From JAWLDA01 sp041686855 (lineage in GTDB: Bacteria; Bacillota; Limnochordia; DTU080; RSA5): a stretch of 64,000 nt of DNA. The notes under the pieces are model-generated. The model ran no database searches, had not been told where the DNA came from, and worked only from the letters and a program-made list of their open reading frames with translations. The DNA lies in contig JAWLDA010000002.1 of assembly GCA_041686855.1 (NCBI GenBank), positions 310,001 to 374,000 on the forward strand, in the 5' to 3' direction. Each line of letters opens with the position of its first letter. Positions within the stretch are counted from its first letter, which is position 1. A program made the position numbers and the translations under genes. Positions 17,338-26,900 of the stretch are shown here, in pieces.

Positions 17338-20300
17338 GCAAACCCCTCCAACACGTCGCCCTCGGATACTTCCACCGCTTCTCCCCAGGAGCCGAGCTCT
17401 TCTCGGTGCGTTACGATGATCACTTGCCGCATTGACGCAAGGCGCATCATGCTCTTTTGTACCGCCCTGGTCCGCACGGTGTCGTACGTCAGGAATGGAT
17501 CGTCAAAGATGAATGGCACCCGACGCTCGCCCGCCAGTAGATCCGCAACGGCTAAGCGCATGGCCAAGTGGAGCTGATCGCGGGTCCCTGCGCTCAACTG
17601 GGCGTGCGCCATGGGAGCGCCCTCTTCGTCCACCACCCAATGACGCATCTGGTCGCCGACGCAAACCCTGCGGCCCCGGCGACCCGTCAGAGCGACAAAG
17701 TGAGCACTCGCCGCATCCGCCAATGCGTGCGTATGATCCGAGTAGTAGCCGACTGCTACGTCGCTCAACTCACGATGTGCGAGCGCCAACGCCTGCGCTT
17801 CGGTCTCCAGGCGAGCTCGCTCCTGCTCGAGACGGGCCAAACGCACTTCGGCCGCGGCGACGTTGATGGGCGTACTCCCTTGGAGTCGCGCCAGCCGTCT
17901 GCGTAGCTCCAAGAGCGTCTCCTCTTCGTGGTCAATCTGTCGCTGCAGAGCCTCGATTTCGGGTTGCAGGCTGTGTACACGCGCCTGTATCGCCTCGGCT
18001 CGATCGGCGTCCTGCCAGGACGGCAGTTGGGGATGCTCCGCTCTTAGGCGCTCGATCTCAGTAACAGCCTGGGAGAGTCGCGCCTCGGCCGCGGCGAGTC
18101 GCCCTTCGAGCGTCGCCTGACTCTCGACCCCAAGCGCGCGTAAAATGGCTTCCTGGGCATCCCGCTCTCTCTCTTCCTCACGCTTAAGACGGGACCATCG
18201 CTGCCACCGACTGCGGCATCCGTCAAGATTCCATGACGCAGCCCGCAGGAGCGCCGCATACGCCTCCGGAAGAGCTCGTGTCACTCCCTGCACGCTCCCC
18301 GAACGGGCATGACGCCACACTTCGTCCCAGGCGGCTCGCTCCCCGGTCCAACGGTGTGCGAATCCACGATCAATCTCAGCCAAGCGCTCTTTCAATACGC
18401 CCGCAGGCGCAGCGGATCCGTCGGCGCCTGCGAGGTGTTGGCGCATTGCCTCGAGCCTGTCGGCCTCGGCACGAAGCCGTTCCGCACGACCAGCACGGTA
18501 GGCGAGAGCCTGCCAAACCCCCTCGTCCAACGCCGCAGCGAGGTCCGCCAATTCACCTACCGTCGACGCCTGTCGCCCCATCGTTGCCATGGCGTCCGCG
18601 AAGCGACGCCACGGGCCGACAAGGGCGCTGCAAGGCGTCTGGGAAAGCTCCACCTTTTGGTGAGCGTCCGATTCGGACCACGACCCAGTCCATGATCGCT
18701 CCATGTCACGCATTTCCTGTACGAGTTCGGCGCCACGCCGCTCCAAGGTTGCCATGGCTTGGCGGTGAGCGTCGATGCGTTCGACAAACGCCTCTCGCTC
18801 GGACCGTCCCGTCCCGGCCATCGCTCCGAGTTCCGCCACGATCGAACTCCGCTCGTTCTCCAGGGCGACCACTCGCTGTGCCAGCGCTCGCCGATCACGG
18901 CGAACTGCTCGAGCGCCCGGAGCCATCCACACAGCCATCGCTCCCACAAGCCCCAGGGAGGCGACGGCGACCCCAGCAACGTAACGCCCACTCACAACCA
19001 GTGCGCCACCCATCACCACAGCGATGGCTCCCATGACCACGCTGGTCAAAGAGTATCGGACCGCGAGTCGGCTTTTGTGTACGAGGCGCTTACGCACGCC
19101 GGCTCGCTCAGACTCGTTGGTCAGACTCGCCTCAATCTGTTCCCGCAGCGCTTTCGCCCAAGCGTCTACCCCTGCGGCCTCCCCAAGTCCCCTCTCACTC
19201 TCAACGATGCTCGCCCCGCCGAGGAGTCGCTCGTCGTGAACGGCGGCCGCCTCGAGCAAGGCGTCGGCCTCCTCCTGACGGCGAAATTCCACCGCCTGCC
19301 ACTCCTCAAAGCACTCTACGAACGCCCCCCATTGCTCCCGGACGCACCTCCAGGCCTCTTCGGCGGAGTCCACCCACTTCGTGGCCGGCTCTTCTACGAG
19401 CAGATCGAACGCCTCACGCGCCGCCTCATTCGTCTGGCGCACCTCAGTGTCAAGCCGCTCCCATTCCCGGCGGACGTGGGCAACCTCCTCCGCGAGGCGA
19501 TGCACCTCCGCCAGGCGACCCAGCACCTCTTCGACGTCACCGGGCGCCTGCTCAAACTCGGGAACCTCCGCCTGTCGCTGCCGGATCAGCGCGATCCGGC
19601 GCTCGTCATGGGAGTGGTACGCGCGCACACTCCGCTTGAGCGCGGCCACTTCCATCTCCCGCTCTTCGACACGCTGCTTGAGCGCTCCCCACGCCCGCAG
19701 TGCATCCCGCAAACGCTGCAATTCGCCTAACCGATGGCGCTCTTGATCAAGGGCGCCGTCGCGGCGGCTTAGCTCCTCGGCGATCCGGTGGACATCATCG
19801 ACGGCGGTCCGACTCTCGTTGAGCACCCTCTCCAGTCGATCCATCTCACGCTTGACCTCTTGTAGACGGCCAAGTTTACGCCCGTCTCGAGGCGTGAGAC
19901 CGAGGCGCCCCGTGAACTGCGTCACCTCTTTGGCTAATGCGAGTAATCGAGCGAGCGCCTGCTCAGGTCCGCCCGTCTCGGTTCCCGTTAGAAGCTCTTG
20001 CACCTGAGTCAACTGGGCATCGGGGCGGTCCGGAAGATCGGTCAGACAGAACGTCGTCTCAAACACGCTCCGAGATGCGTAACCGATTGTACTGGTGAGC
20101 CACTCCTCGTACCGCGCGTTCGGTTTGCGGGCGTTAGGGTTGTGCTCGCCGACCACCGTCTCTCGCCACCCGTTGTGCTCCTGAAGCGCCACTCTGACGC
20201 GATGGGAGTCAAAGTGACGGTAGATGCGGAAACGTCCGTTCGGTGTTTGCAACCGCAACTCGCCTTCGAATGCGCCCGTCGGCCCTTTGTTGTTGCGAAA

Positions 20301-20528
20301 CCGCGCGACGCTGAACGCGTCGGCGTCACCGTGCGCCGACAATCCGAAAAGAATGGCGCTAATGCCGGCGATCAACGTGGACTTTCCTCGTTCGTTGGGA
20401 GCGACCAACACACCCAATCCTGTGGGAAAACGAACGTCGACACGTCCTCGAAAGGGACCGAATCCCCAAAGCGTGAGCCGCTCGATGATCAGACGGTGAT
20501 CGGAGAGGTCAGTTCGTTCCTTTTTCAT
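17334..20528 (-). CDS. YhaN/SbcC-like coiled-coil ATPase with two membrane spans
   Basis: This 1064-residue protein has the split ATPase layout of SMC/Rad50/SbcC proteins: an N-terminal Walker A region (APNERGKST, residues 43-51), a long Glu/Arg-rich coiled coil, and C-terminal LSAGTRDQLHLAMRLA signature and VPFIFDDPF Walker B. The first Gly of Walker A is Ala here. Unlike SbcC, the middle carries two adjacent hydrophobic helices (about residues 500-545), as in Bacillus YhaN. It overlaps the metallophosphoesterase gene by four bases, matching the YhaO-YhaN pairing; together they probably form a membrane-associated nuclease machine for DNA ends. Confidence 0.86.
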   Translation of the reverse strand: MKKERTDLSDHRLIIERLTLWGFGPFRGRVDVRFPTGLGVLVAPNERGKSTLIAGISAILFGLSAHGDADAFSVARFRNNKGPTGAFEGELRLQTPNGRFRIYRHFDSHRVRVALQEHNGWRETVVGEHNPNARKPNARYEEWLTSTIGYASRSVFETTFCLTDLPDRPDAQLTQVQELLTGTETGGPEQALARLLALAKEVTQFTGRLGLTPRDGRKLGRLQEVKREMDRLERVLNESRTAVDDVHRIAEELSRRDGALDQERHRLGELQRLRDALRAWGALKQRVEEREMEVAALKRSVRAYHSHDERRIALIRQRQAEVPEFEQAPGDVEEVLGRLAEVHRLAEEVAHVRREWERLDTEVRQTNEAAREAFDLLVEEPATKWVDSAEEAWRCVREQWGAFVECFEEWQAVEFRRQEEADALLEAAAVHDERLLGGASIVESERGLGEAAGVDAWAKALREQIEASLTNESERAGVRKRLVHKSRLAVRYSLTSVVMGAIAVVMGGALVVSGRYVAGVAVASLGLVGAMAVWMAPGARAVRRDRRALAQRVVALENERSSIVAELGAMAGTGRSEREAFVERIDAHRQAMATLERRGAELVQEMRDMERSWTGSWSESDAHQKVELSQTPCSALVGPWRRFADAMATMGRQASTVGELADLAAALDEGVWQALAYRAGRAERLRAEADRLEAMRQHLAGADGSAAPAGVLKERLAEIDRGFAHRWTGERAAWDEVWRHARSGSVQGVTRALPEAYAALLRAASWNLDGCRSRWQRWSRLKREEERERDAQEAILRALGVESQATLEGRLAAAEARLSQAVTEIERLRAEHPQLPSWQDADRAEAIQARVHSLQPEIEALQRQIDHEEETLLELRRRLARLQGSTPINVAAAEVRLARLEQERARLETEAQALALAHRELSDVAVGYYSDHTHALADAASAHFVALTGRRGRRVCVGDQMRHWVVDEEGAPMAHAQLSAGTRDQLHLAMRLAVADLLAGERRVPFIFDDPFLTYDTVRTRAVQKSMMRLASMRQVIIVTHREELGSWGEAVEVSEGDVLEGFA

Positions 20529-21643
20529 GAGTGATTCCCGTCCATCGCCCGCAGACCCAGTCCGATAGCGCGACGAATCACTCGGCGTTGATGGGTGTCG
20601 TCACCGGCCTCACGCATCCGATGGAGCATTCGGGCGACAAACGCTCCGCGAATCGTAGGCTCCTCAGCCAACGTCGCGAGCGCGTCATCCCTTAGGGCAT
20701 CAGTCTGGTCCTGAATTTCAACGTATGAGGCCCTACCAGCTGTGCCCAGACGAATGGCCTCCGAATCGAAGGGGTACTCCGGCGCGCCTCGCAACCGCAG
20801 ACGCACCAGGTCACCCTCTGAGATCGATCCACACACCGACTCCGTAAGCTCCTCAAGCGACGTAAACGCGCCGACGTCAACGTCGAACGTATGGAGGCGA
20901 CGCGCCTTAGCATCGTGCGTCTCTAAGGTGGCCCCGCCTCCTTTGAGGCGCGCCACCGTGTAGTGACCGACACCGGGATCGTCAAACCCCTTTCCCTCGA
21001 TCATGCCGGCGTACACGATGGGGCGCCCCGCCACGCCGTAGCGCCGGTGCCGATGAATGTGTCCCAACGCCACGTAGTCAAACCCGGCCTGTGCGATTGC
21101 GTTAAGGTCGATCGGCAGGCTGCGGTCGCCATGATCGTGCTCCAGGGAACCGTGCAGGAGCGCGACGTGGTAACCGTCCTGGTCACCTCGCTCAAACTGT
21201 GAGAGTGGCGGATGCGTCTGGGTGAGACCGCCAGTGTACGCCAGTGCGTAGAGGTGCACCCGCTCACCTCCCACCGTCACAGAACAGGCGTGAGCAAAGT
21301 GGGGATTACGAATCAACACACCCGGCCAATCATCAGCGTGTTCGCGGTAGACTGAATTGTGGTAACTGATCTCGTCGTGGTTGCCGGGAAGCGTCACCAC
21401 AACCACGCCCGCACGCACGGCCCGGGCGAGATGCCCTTTTGCCTGACTCACCAGGCTGCGGTCGGGTGTATGCGTCTCAAAGAGGTCTCCTGCAATCAAC
21501 ACAAGGTCGATTCTCTGCTCAAGCGCCCAATCTATGGCCTTACCCAAACGGGCGTCGCGCTCCTCGACACGCCCGTTTGGTAATTCATCCAAAGGCGAGC
21601 TCCATCCCAAGTGCAGATCGGCCAGGTGTAGGACGCGTACCAA
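20525..21643 (-). CDS. YhaO/SbcD-like metallophosphoesterase nuclease
   Basis: A calcineurin-fold phosphoesterase of the Mre11/SbcD/YhaO group. The metal-binding motifs are LADLHLG near the N-terminus, IAGDLFE, LPGNHDE, a later LLHGS and GHIHRH, which together supply the two-metal site. The C-terminal 130 residues form the capping region. The TTG at 21643, ten bases after GGGAGG, places the first motif at residue 8, as usual for the family; the open frame continues upstream but has no better start. It is the first gene of the operon and is followed, with a 4-base overlap, by its ATPase partner. Confidence 0.9.
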   Translation of the reverse strand: MVRVLHLADLHLGWSSPLDELPNGRVEERDARLGKAIDWALEQRIDLVLIAGDLFETHTPDRSLVSQAKGHLARAVRAGVVVVTLPGNHDEISYHNSVYREHADDWPGVLIRNPHFAHACSVTVGGERVHLYALAYTGGLTQTHPPLSQFERGDQDGYHVALLHGSLEHDHGDRSLPIDLNAIAQAGFDYVALGHIHRHRRYGVAGRPIVYAGMIEGKGFDDPGVGHYTVARLKGGGATLETHDAKARRLHTFDVDVGAFTSLEELTESVCGSISEGDLVRLRLRGAPEYPFDSEAIRLGTAGRASYVEIQDQTDALRDDALATLAEEPTIRGAFVARMLHRMREAGDDTHQRRVIRRAIGLGLRAMDGNHS

Positions 21644-21819
21644 GGCCCTCGTACCTCCCTTGTCACCCTCACATTCGCTGTTGCCGGGGCGCGGCCCTCC
21701 CCCGTCGGAAGGGCGCCGCCCCTCGTCCCAACCGACGCAACGTGCCCAACGCGGTCGGTCTCTCGATCGTTCACGGCGAACGGCGTGATAGAATGAGTGT
21801 AGAGGGGGCTTGGGCGCGC

Positions 21820-22116
21820 ATGAATGAAGAAGGTTATCCGCCCATCGAAATTGTCGACCTCGATCCAGAGGTGGTACCCGACAACTCCTTCGATGAGGCG
21901 TATGCGATCTATTTAACACTCTCGTACGACCCGCCGTACGAGTGGCAACTCCACTTCGAACGACTTATGGAGCGAGAGGTTCGCCAACGTACGATCAGTT
22001 TCGTTCCCAAGAGACTGCGCGTGGTCATTACACGACGTGACAACCTTGAAATGATTCTGCGCCAGATGAACGCGCTGGCACGGCAGACCAACATCGATCT
22101 GGACTTCACGGGTTAA
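21820..22116 (+). CDS. hypothetical protein, 98 aa
   Basis: A small acidic N-terminal half (EEGYPPIEIVDLDPEVVPDN) is followed by a basic, possibly nucleic-acid- or partner-binding half (FVPKRLRVVITRRDNLEMIL). No family is recognised. The ATG at 21820 has GAGGGGG about 11 bases upstream; an in-frame ATG at 21793 lacks a ribosome binding site and would coincide with a weak -10-like TAGAAT. The gene is divergent from the repair operon and is followed by a strong hairpin three bases after its stop. Confidence 0.6.
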   Translation: MNEEGYPPIEIVDLDPEVVPDNSFDEAYAIYLTLSYDPPYEWQLHFERLMEREVRQRTISFVPKRLRVVITRRDNLEMILRQMNALARQTNIDLDFTG

Positions 22117-22118
22117 TG

Positions 22119-22150
22119 GTGAGGGCGCCCCTATTAAGAGGCGCCCTCAC
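22119..22150. terminator. hairpin between convergent genes, probable terminator
   Basis: A perfect 11-bp stem (GTGAGGGCGCC, 22119-22129, with 22140-22150) closes a 10-base loop immediately after the small plus-strand gene and 52 bases before the end of the convergent moeB-like gene. There is no T tract on either side, so intrinsic termination is uncertain. Confidence 0.55.
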
Positions 22151-22201
22151 GTTCGACGGCCAGTCGCCGGTTAAAGCTTTTTCAATATAATGTGCACCCG
22201 C

Positions 22202-23419
22202 CTACCCACGATCGACAGGGAGCTTTTGATTGATCCAGGCGACCATTCCGCCGGTCAAGTTGTACGCTTTTTGAAAGCCTTGCTTTCTGAGATCGAGGGT
22301 GATCGAAGCGCTGCGATCCCCACTCAAGCAGACGACTAAGGTCTCCTTGTCCGGATCAAGCTCGCCTATGCGACTGAGAGTCTGAGACATAGGAATGAGC
22401 GTCGAGCCGGGAATGCGAAACATCTTATACTCCTGAGGCTCGCGCACGTCGAGCCACTGAACGTCCTCGGCGTCGACGAGGTGTTGCACATCGGCGACGT
22501 CCTTGGCCCAACCCTGAGCCTCAACGACCTCCTTGGGCGGCCCACTCAACTCGTCTTGATCGGCCTCATCGCCGCGTGGCGGCAACCCACAGAACTCCTC
22601 GTAATCGATCAGCTCCGTGATCACCGGATTCTCACCGCAGATCGGGCAATTCTCATCCCGGCGCCACTTCACTGAGCGATACTCTCCCGACAGTGCGTCG
22701 TAGAGGACCATCTTCTGCGAAAGGGTCTGGCCGATTCCAAGGATGATCTTAACGGCCTCGACGACCTGGAGTGTCCCCATGTGTCCGGCCAACGCACCGA
22801 TGATTCCGGCCTCGGCACAGTTGGGCACCATGCCTGGCGGTGGTGGCTCCGGGAAGAGGCACCGGTAGCATCCCTTACCGGGCATAAAGACCGTCGCTTG
22901 TCCCTCAAAGCGCAAAATACTCGCGTCGACGAGCGGTTTCCCCAGCAATACGCAGGCGTCGTTAACAAGGTATCGAGTCGCGAAATTATCGCACCCGTTG
23001 ATGACGAGATCGTACTGGGAGATGATCTCCATCGCATTCGAAGAGTCGAGGAACGTGCGGTGCTCCACGACTTTCACGTCGGGATTGAGCGCCTCGAGGT
23101 GCTCCCGCGCCGACTCCGTCTTGGGGCGGTCGACGTCTTTATCGAAATGAAGAACTTGACGATGCAGATTGGTACGATCGACCCGATCCGCGTCGATCAT
23201 GCCGATCGTTCCGATGCCGGCCGCGGCCAGGTAGATGCTCGACGGCGATCCTAGACCTCCGGCCCCGATGATCAGCACTTTGGCATTTAGCAGTTTACGT
23301 TGGCCTTCAATGCCAACTTCACTGAGAATCAACTGACGGGAATATCGAGAGAGTTGATCCTGCGTGAGGATGGCGCCTCCCGCCCCGTTCCTCTCTGTGG
23401 TCTGGGTCTTTTCTGCCAC
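22202..23419 (-). CDS. moeB: ThiF/MoeB-family adenylyltransferase with rhodanese domain
   Basis: An E1-like enzyme that adenylates the C-terminal GG of a small sulphur carrier (MoaD or ThiS type) and, through its rhodanese domain, can pass sulphur to it. The nucleotide-binding loop is IIGAGGLGSP (residues 50-59), the acceptor Cys is Cys201 (NCAEAG), and zinc is held by CYRC (184/187) and CPIC (258/261). The rhodanese domain covers about residues 300-400, with Cys364 in CLSGDRS. The architecture matches MoeZ and MoeBR proteins. GAGAGGGG seven bases before the GTG supports the start. A TusA-like gene lies directly upstream; a MoaD-MoaE fusion sits at the far end of the window. Confidence 0.9.
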   Translation of the reverse strand: MAEKTQTTERNGAGGAILTQDQLSRYSRQLILSEVGIEGQRKLLNAKVLIIGAGGLGSPSSIYLAAAGIGTIGMIDADRVDRTNLHRQVLHFDKDVDRPKTESAREHLEALNPDVKVVEHRTFLDSSNAMEIISQYDLVINGCDNFATRYLVNDACVLLGKPLVDASILRFEGQATVFMPGKGCYRCLFPEPPPPGMVPNCAEAGIIGALAGHMGTLQVVEAVKIILGIGQTLSQKMVLYDALSGEYRSVKWRRDENCPICGENPVITELIDYEEFCGLPPRGDEADQDELSGPPKEVVEAQGWAKDVADVQHLVDAEDVQWLDVREPQEYKMFRIPGSTLIPMSQTLSRIGELDPDKETLVVCLSGDRSASITLDLRKQGFQKAYNLTGGMVAWINQKLPVDRG

Positions 23420-23434
23420 AATCTTGCCCCTCTC

Positions 23435-23689
23435 CTAAAGCTTGCGCATGTACATATAGTAGATGCCTTCGGCGTGCCGGACTCCTTCGACCTGCGCCAG
23501 GCCTCCGGTCTCCACCGCAACTTTCACGTTCTCCGTCGCCACCTGAATATCGGTGCGCAAAACGACAATCTCACCGCTTTGTACGGCGCCCAACGCCTCC
23601 ATCGACTTTAAGACAGGGCCCGGACAAAGCTCGCCCTCACAGTCGACTTCGGAAGCCACCTGCAACTTTTGCAACTCGTCATCGTTCAA
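23435..23689 (-). CDS. TusA/SirA-family sulphurtransferase
   Basis: A small protein of the TusA fold. The conserved CPxP-type motif is present as ELCPGPVLK, so the Cys can carry a persulphide. The TTG at 23689 has GGGAG eight bases upstream; an in-frame GTG at 23704 lacks a clear ribosome binding site. It lies 15 bases upstream of the ThiF/MoeB-rhodanese gene on the same strand, so the two are almost certainly one operon that moves sulphur to a carrier or cofactor pathway. Family members also appear in sulphur oxidation and selenium metabolism, so the exact acceptor is open. Confidence 0.82.
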   Translation of the reverse strand: MNDDELQKLQVASEVDCEGELCPGPVLKSMEALGAVQSGEIVVLRTDIQVATENVKVAVETGGLAQVEGVRHAEGIYYMYMRKL

Positions 23690-23802
23690 GGCGATCGCTC
23701 CCACAAGTGATATCGAGACACATGTTCGACTCGACCTTTACTCCACATAGTACTACACACAGATAGGCATTCTCAACTTTTCGCATCGGACCTCTCGGAC
23801 AT

Positions 23803-23816
23803 GTATACGTGTATAC
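23803..23816. promoter_or_regulatory. GTATAC repeat upstream of gltB promoter, candidate operator
   Basis: GTATACGTGTATAC contains two GTATAC palindromes separated by GT and lies 13 bases upstream of the -35 box. Such a position would suit an activator or repressor site. No regulator is identified. Confidence 0.35.
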
Positions 23817-23829
23817 TTCTTCTCATGAG

Positions 23830-23858
23830 TTGCCGCCTCTAAAGCGCTCTTGTACAAT
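23830..23858 (+). promoter_or_regulatory. sigma-A promoter of gltB
   Basis: A TTGCCG -35 box and a TACAAT -10 box are separated by 17 bases. Transcription would begin near 23865 and leave a leader of about 105 bases, which excludes the in-frame ATG at 23809 as the gltB start. Confidence 0.6.
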
Positions 23859-23970
23859 AGGAAAACCAAATCCCCGAGTTCTAGTTTTGTTACACCACGC
23901 AATTTTAACAGAGGAGGGAGGGTCGCGTTTCAACCATCTTTCTTCCGGTTGGACAGCGCCCCACAACCCA

Positions 23971-26900
23971 GTGAGCACAGAATTAACACACCTTTCGCTC
24001 TACGATCCCCGCAGTGAGAAGGACGCCTGCGGTGTCGGATTCATCGCAACGACGACCGGCAACCGCAAACCCGTCTTAGGGATGGCTTTGGACTCGTTGT
24101 GTCGCCTCGCTCACCGAGGAGCTGTCGGTTTCGACAAGGGGACCGGCGACGGGGCCGGCGTGTTGACACAGATTCCAAGAAGCTTGATGGCTGACGAAGC
24201 GGCCCGTCTCACCGGCGCGAGCGTCAACCCGGAACGGATCGCGGTGGGCGTCTTCTTTCTGCCCCAGGAGAGCAGCGCCCAGAGGGGTTGCATGAGCCTC
24301 ATCGAGGAGGCGTTTAAAGAGAGTGGCGTCCCCTTTCATGCATGGCGCGAGGTCCCAATCAACAGCTCGGTCATTGGCGATTGGGCCAAGCGGACCCGGC
24401 CCCACATCGTGCACGCTCTCGTCTCTCGCCCCCAAAACGATGATGAAGAGCGGTTTGAGCGTCGCCTCTTCACCTGCCGCAAGCGGATCGAACGGCAGGC
24501 TGCACAGGTGTATCACGACGCACTTTACGTGGCGTCGCTCTCCGCGCGCACGATCATTTACAAGGGCCTGCTTATGGCTGACCAACTGGCCGAGTTTTAT
24601 CTCGATCTCCGCGACACTCAATTCGAGACGGCCTTAGCAATCTATCACCAACGCTACTCGACGAACACCACCCCGACGTGGCGCCGGGCGCAACCCTTTC
24701 GCATGCTCGCTCACAACGGCGAAATTAACACACTGCAGGGGAACGTCAACTGGATGCGCGCTCGGGAGGGCCTACTCTCGTCGCCACACTTCGACACACA
24801 GGAGATTCTCCCTGTGATCGACGAGGATAACAGCGACTCCGGGATGCTCGACAACGCCCTCGAGCTCCTCTACATGGGGGGCCGAGACTCCCTTCACGCT
24901 GTCAGTATGCTCATTCCCGAAGCTTGGGAAGGCATCCAGGAGATGGAGCCCCAACTCAAAGGGTTTTATCAGTATCACGCGTCGCTGGTAGAGCCGTGGG
25001 ACGGTCCGGCCGCCCTTGCATTTAGTGACGGGCGGATCGTCGGCGCTTCGCTCGATCGCAACGGACTGCGTCCGTTGCGTTACACCGTGACGAAGGACGG
25101 CATGGTGATTGCCGGCTCCGAAGTAGGGACGACTCCGATCGCGCCTGAAGAAGTCGAGCTCCACGGGAAGTTGGGGCCAGGCCAAATGATCGCGGTCGAC
25201 GTTATTCAGGGTACGATCCACGGCAACCGCCGGATCAAAGAAGAGATCGCCGGGCGGCGAGCGTACGGCACTTGGGTGGCGGAGCAAAGCCGCTCAATCG
25301 ACGAGTTGGTCTCGAATGTTAGCGTCGACACGGCGCCTGACCCCGACGTCGCCGCACACTTGGAGTCTGATGCAGACGGTCTTGTGCGTCAGCAGGCTGC
25401 CTTTGGTTATACGTCCGAGGAGCTGACTGTCGTGCTCAGGCCGATGGTGGAGAACGCCAAGGAGCCCAACGGCTCCATGGGCGACGACACGCCGCACGCG
25501 GTCCTCTCCAAACAAAATAGGCCGCTCTTTCACTACTTTAAAGAACGATTCGCCGAGGTGACGAATCCACCCATCGACCACCTGCGTGAGCGGCTCGTCT
25601 TCTCATTGCGCACCCTACTAGGCCCACGTCAAAACCTGCTGGCCCAGACGCCAGAGCACGCGCGCCTCATCGTCTCGGAGAGCCCCATCCTCCTCGACCA
25701 CGAGATGGCCGCACTCGAAGCCTTCGGCGCTCGTGAGGCCCACTTCCGTTCGGCGAGAGTGAGCGCGCTGTTCCCGGTCGCCCAAGGCGAAGCGGCTCTC
25801 GAGGCCGCTGTTTTACGTCTCACCCGTGAGGCGGAAGCGGCCGTGGACAAGGGCGCGTCGCTCCTCATCATTAGTGATCGCGGCGTCGATGAAGCGCACG
25901 CACCCATTCCGTCCCTGATGGCCGTCGGCGCTGTCCATCACCACCTGATGCGGGTCGGCAAACGCATGCGGGTCAGCCTCGTTGCCCAAACGGGCGAGCC
26001 GCGCGAGGTCCACCACTTCGCCGCCCTCATCGGGTACGGAGCCTCGTGCGTTCATCCCTACTTGGCGCTGACCACCATCCGACAACAAGTGGAAGAAGGG
26101 CGCATCCGCATCGATGACGTCACGGTGGCCGAAGCCCAGGAGCGTTATAAGGAGGCCGTCGAAGAGGGTCTCCTCAAGGTGATGTCCAAGATGGGCATCT
26201 CCACCTTGGACAGCTACACAGGCGCTCAGATCTTTGAGTCTGTGGGACTCAACCCCAACGTCATCGACACCTGCTTTGTCGGCACGCCTTCGAGCGTGTC
26301 GGGGAGCGATTTCGCCGACATCGGGCGCACCAGCCTCACATGGCACCGAGAGGCCTTTGCCGCGGACTTCAACAAGCTGGGCATGTACGGGTTCTACAAA
26401 CCGCGCAAATCGGGAGAGTTCCACGACTACACTCCTGAGACCGCGCGGCAACTCCAAAAGGCGGTAAAGCTCGCGATCGGCGACGACGACGACGCCTTTG
26501 AGCAAGGGTATGAGGAGTACAAGCGGTTCGTTGGCGCCATCCGATCTCATCCAGGGCAACTGCGCGAACTCTTTGCGTTCAACTCAGACAGAAAACCGAT
26601 CCCCTTGAGCCAAGTCGAACCCGAGGAAGCTATCTTCAAGCGGTTTTCAACCGCACAAATGAGTCTGGGATCCCTCTCCCCCGAAGCGCATGAGACGCTT
26701 TCGATCGCGATGAATCGTCTCGGGGGGCGCTCCGGCTCCGGTGAGGGTGGCGAAGATCCCTCTCGATTTGGGACCGAACGAAACAGCGCTGTGAAGCAAG
26801 TCGCCTCGGGCCGCTTCGGTGTCACGGCCGGCTACCTGGCCTCCGCCAAGGAGATTCAAATCAAAATGGCGCAAGGCTCAAAGCCCGGAGAGGGTGGACA

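Larger units (their letters stand above)
23705..23970. other. intergenic leader region of glutamate synthase
   Basis: This 266-base region separates the divergent sulphurtransferase and glutamate synthase genes. It holds an inverted-repeat-like GTATACGTGTATAC, a good sigma-A promoter, and a very strong purine ribosome-binding-like stretch at 23911-23922 that no start codon follows at useful distance. No small gene is supported here. Confidence 0.5.

Noticed and set aside
23889..23911. TGTTA/TAACA inverted repeat upstream of gltB as a GlnR/TnrA box
   Set aside because: The arms are 13 bases apart, while the known box needs the TGTNA-N7-TNACA spacing.
23809..23970. Longer glutamate synthase N-terminus from the ATG at 23809
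   Set aside because: The predicted promoter lies downstream of this ATG, and the extension would place the catalytic Cys 54 residues too late compared with the family.
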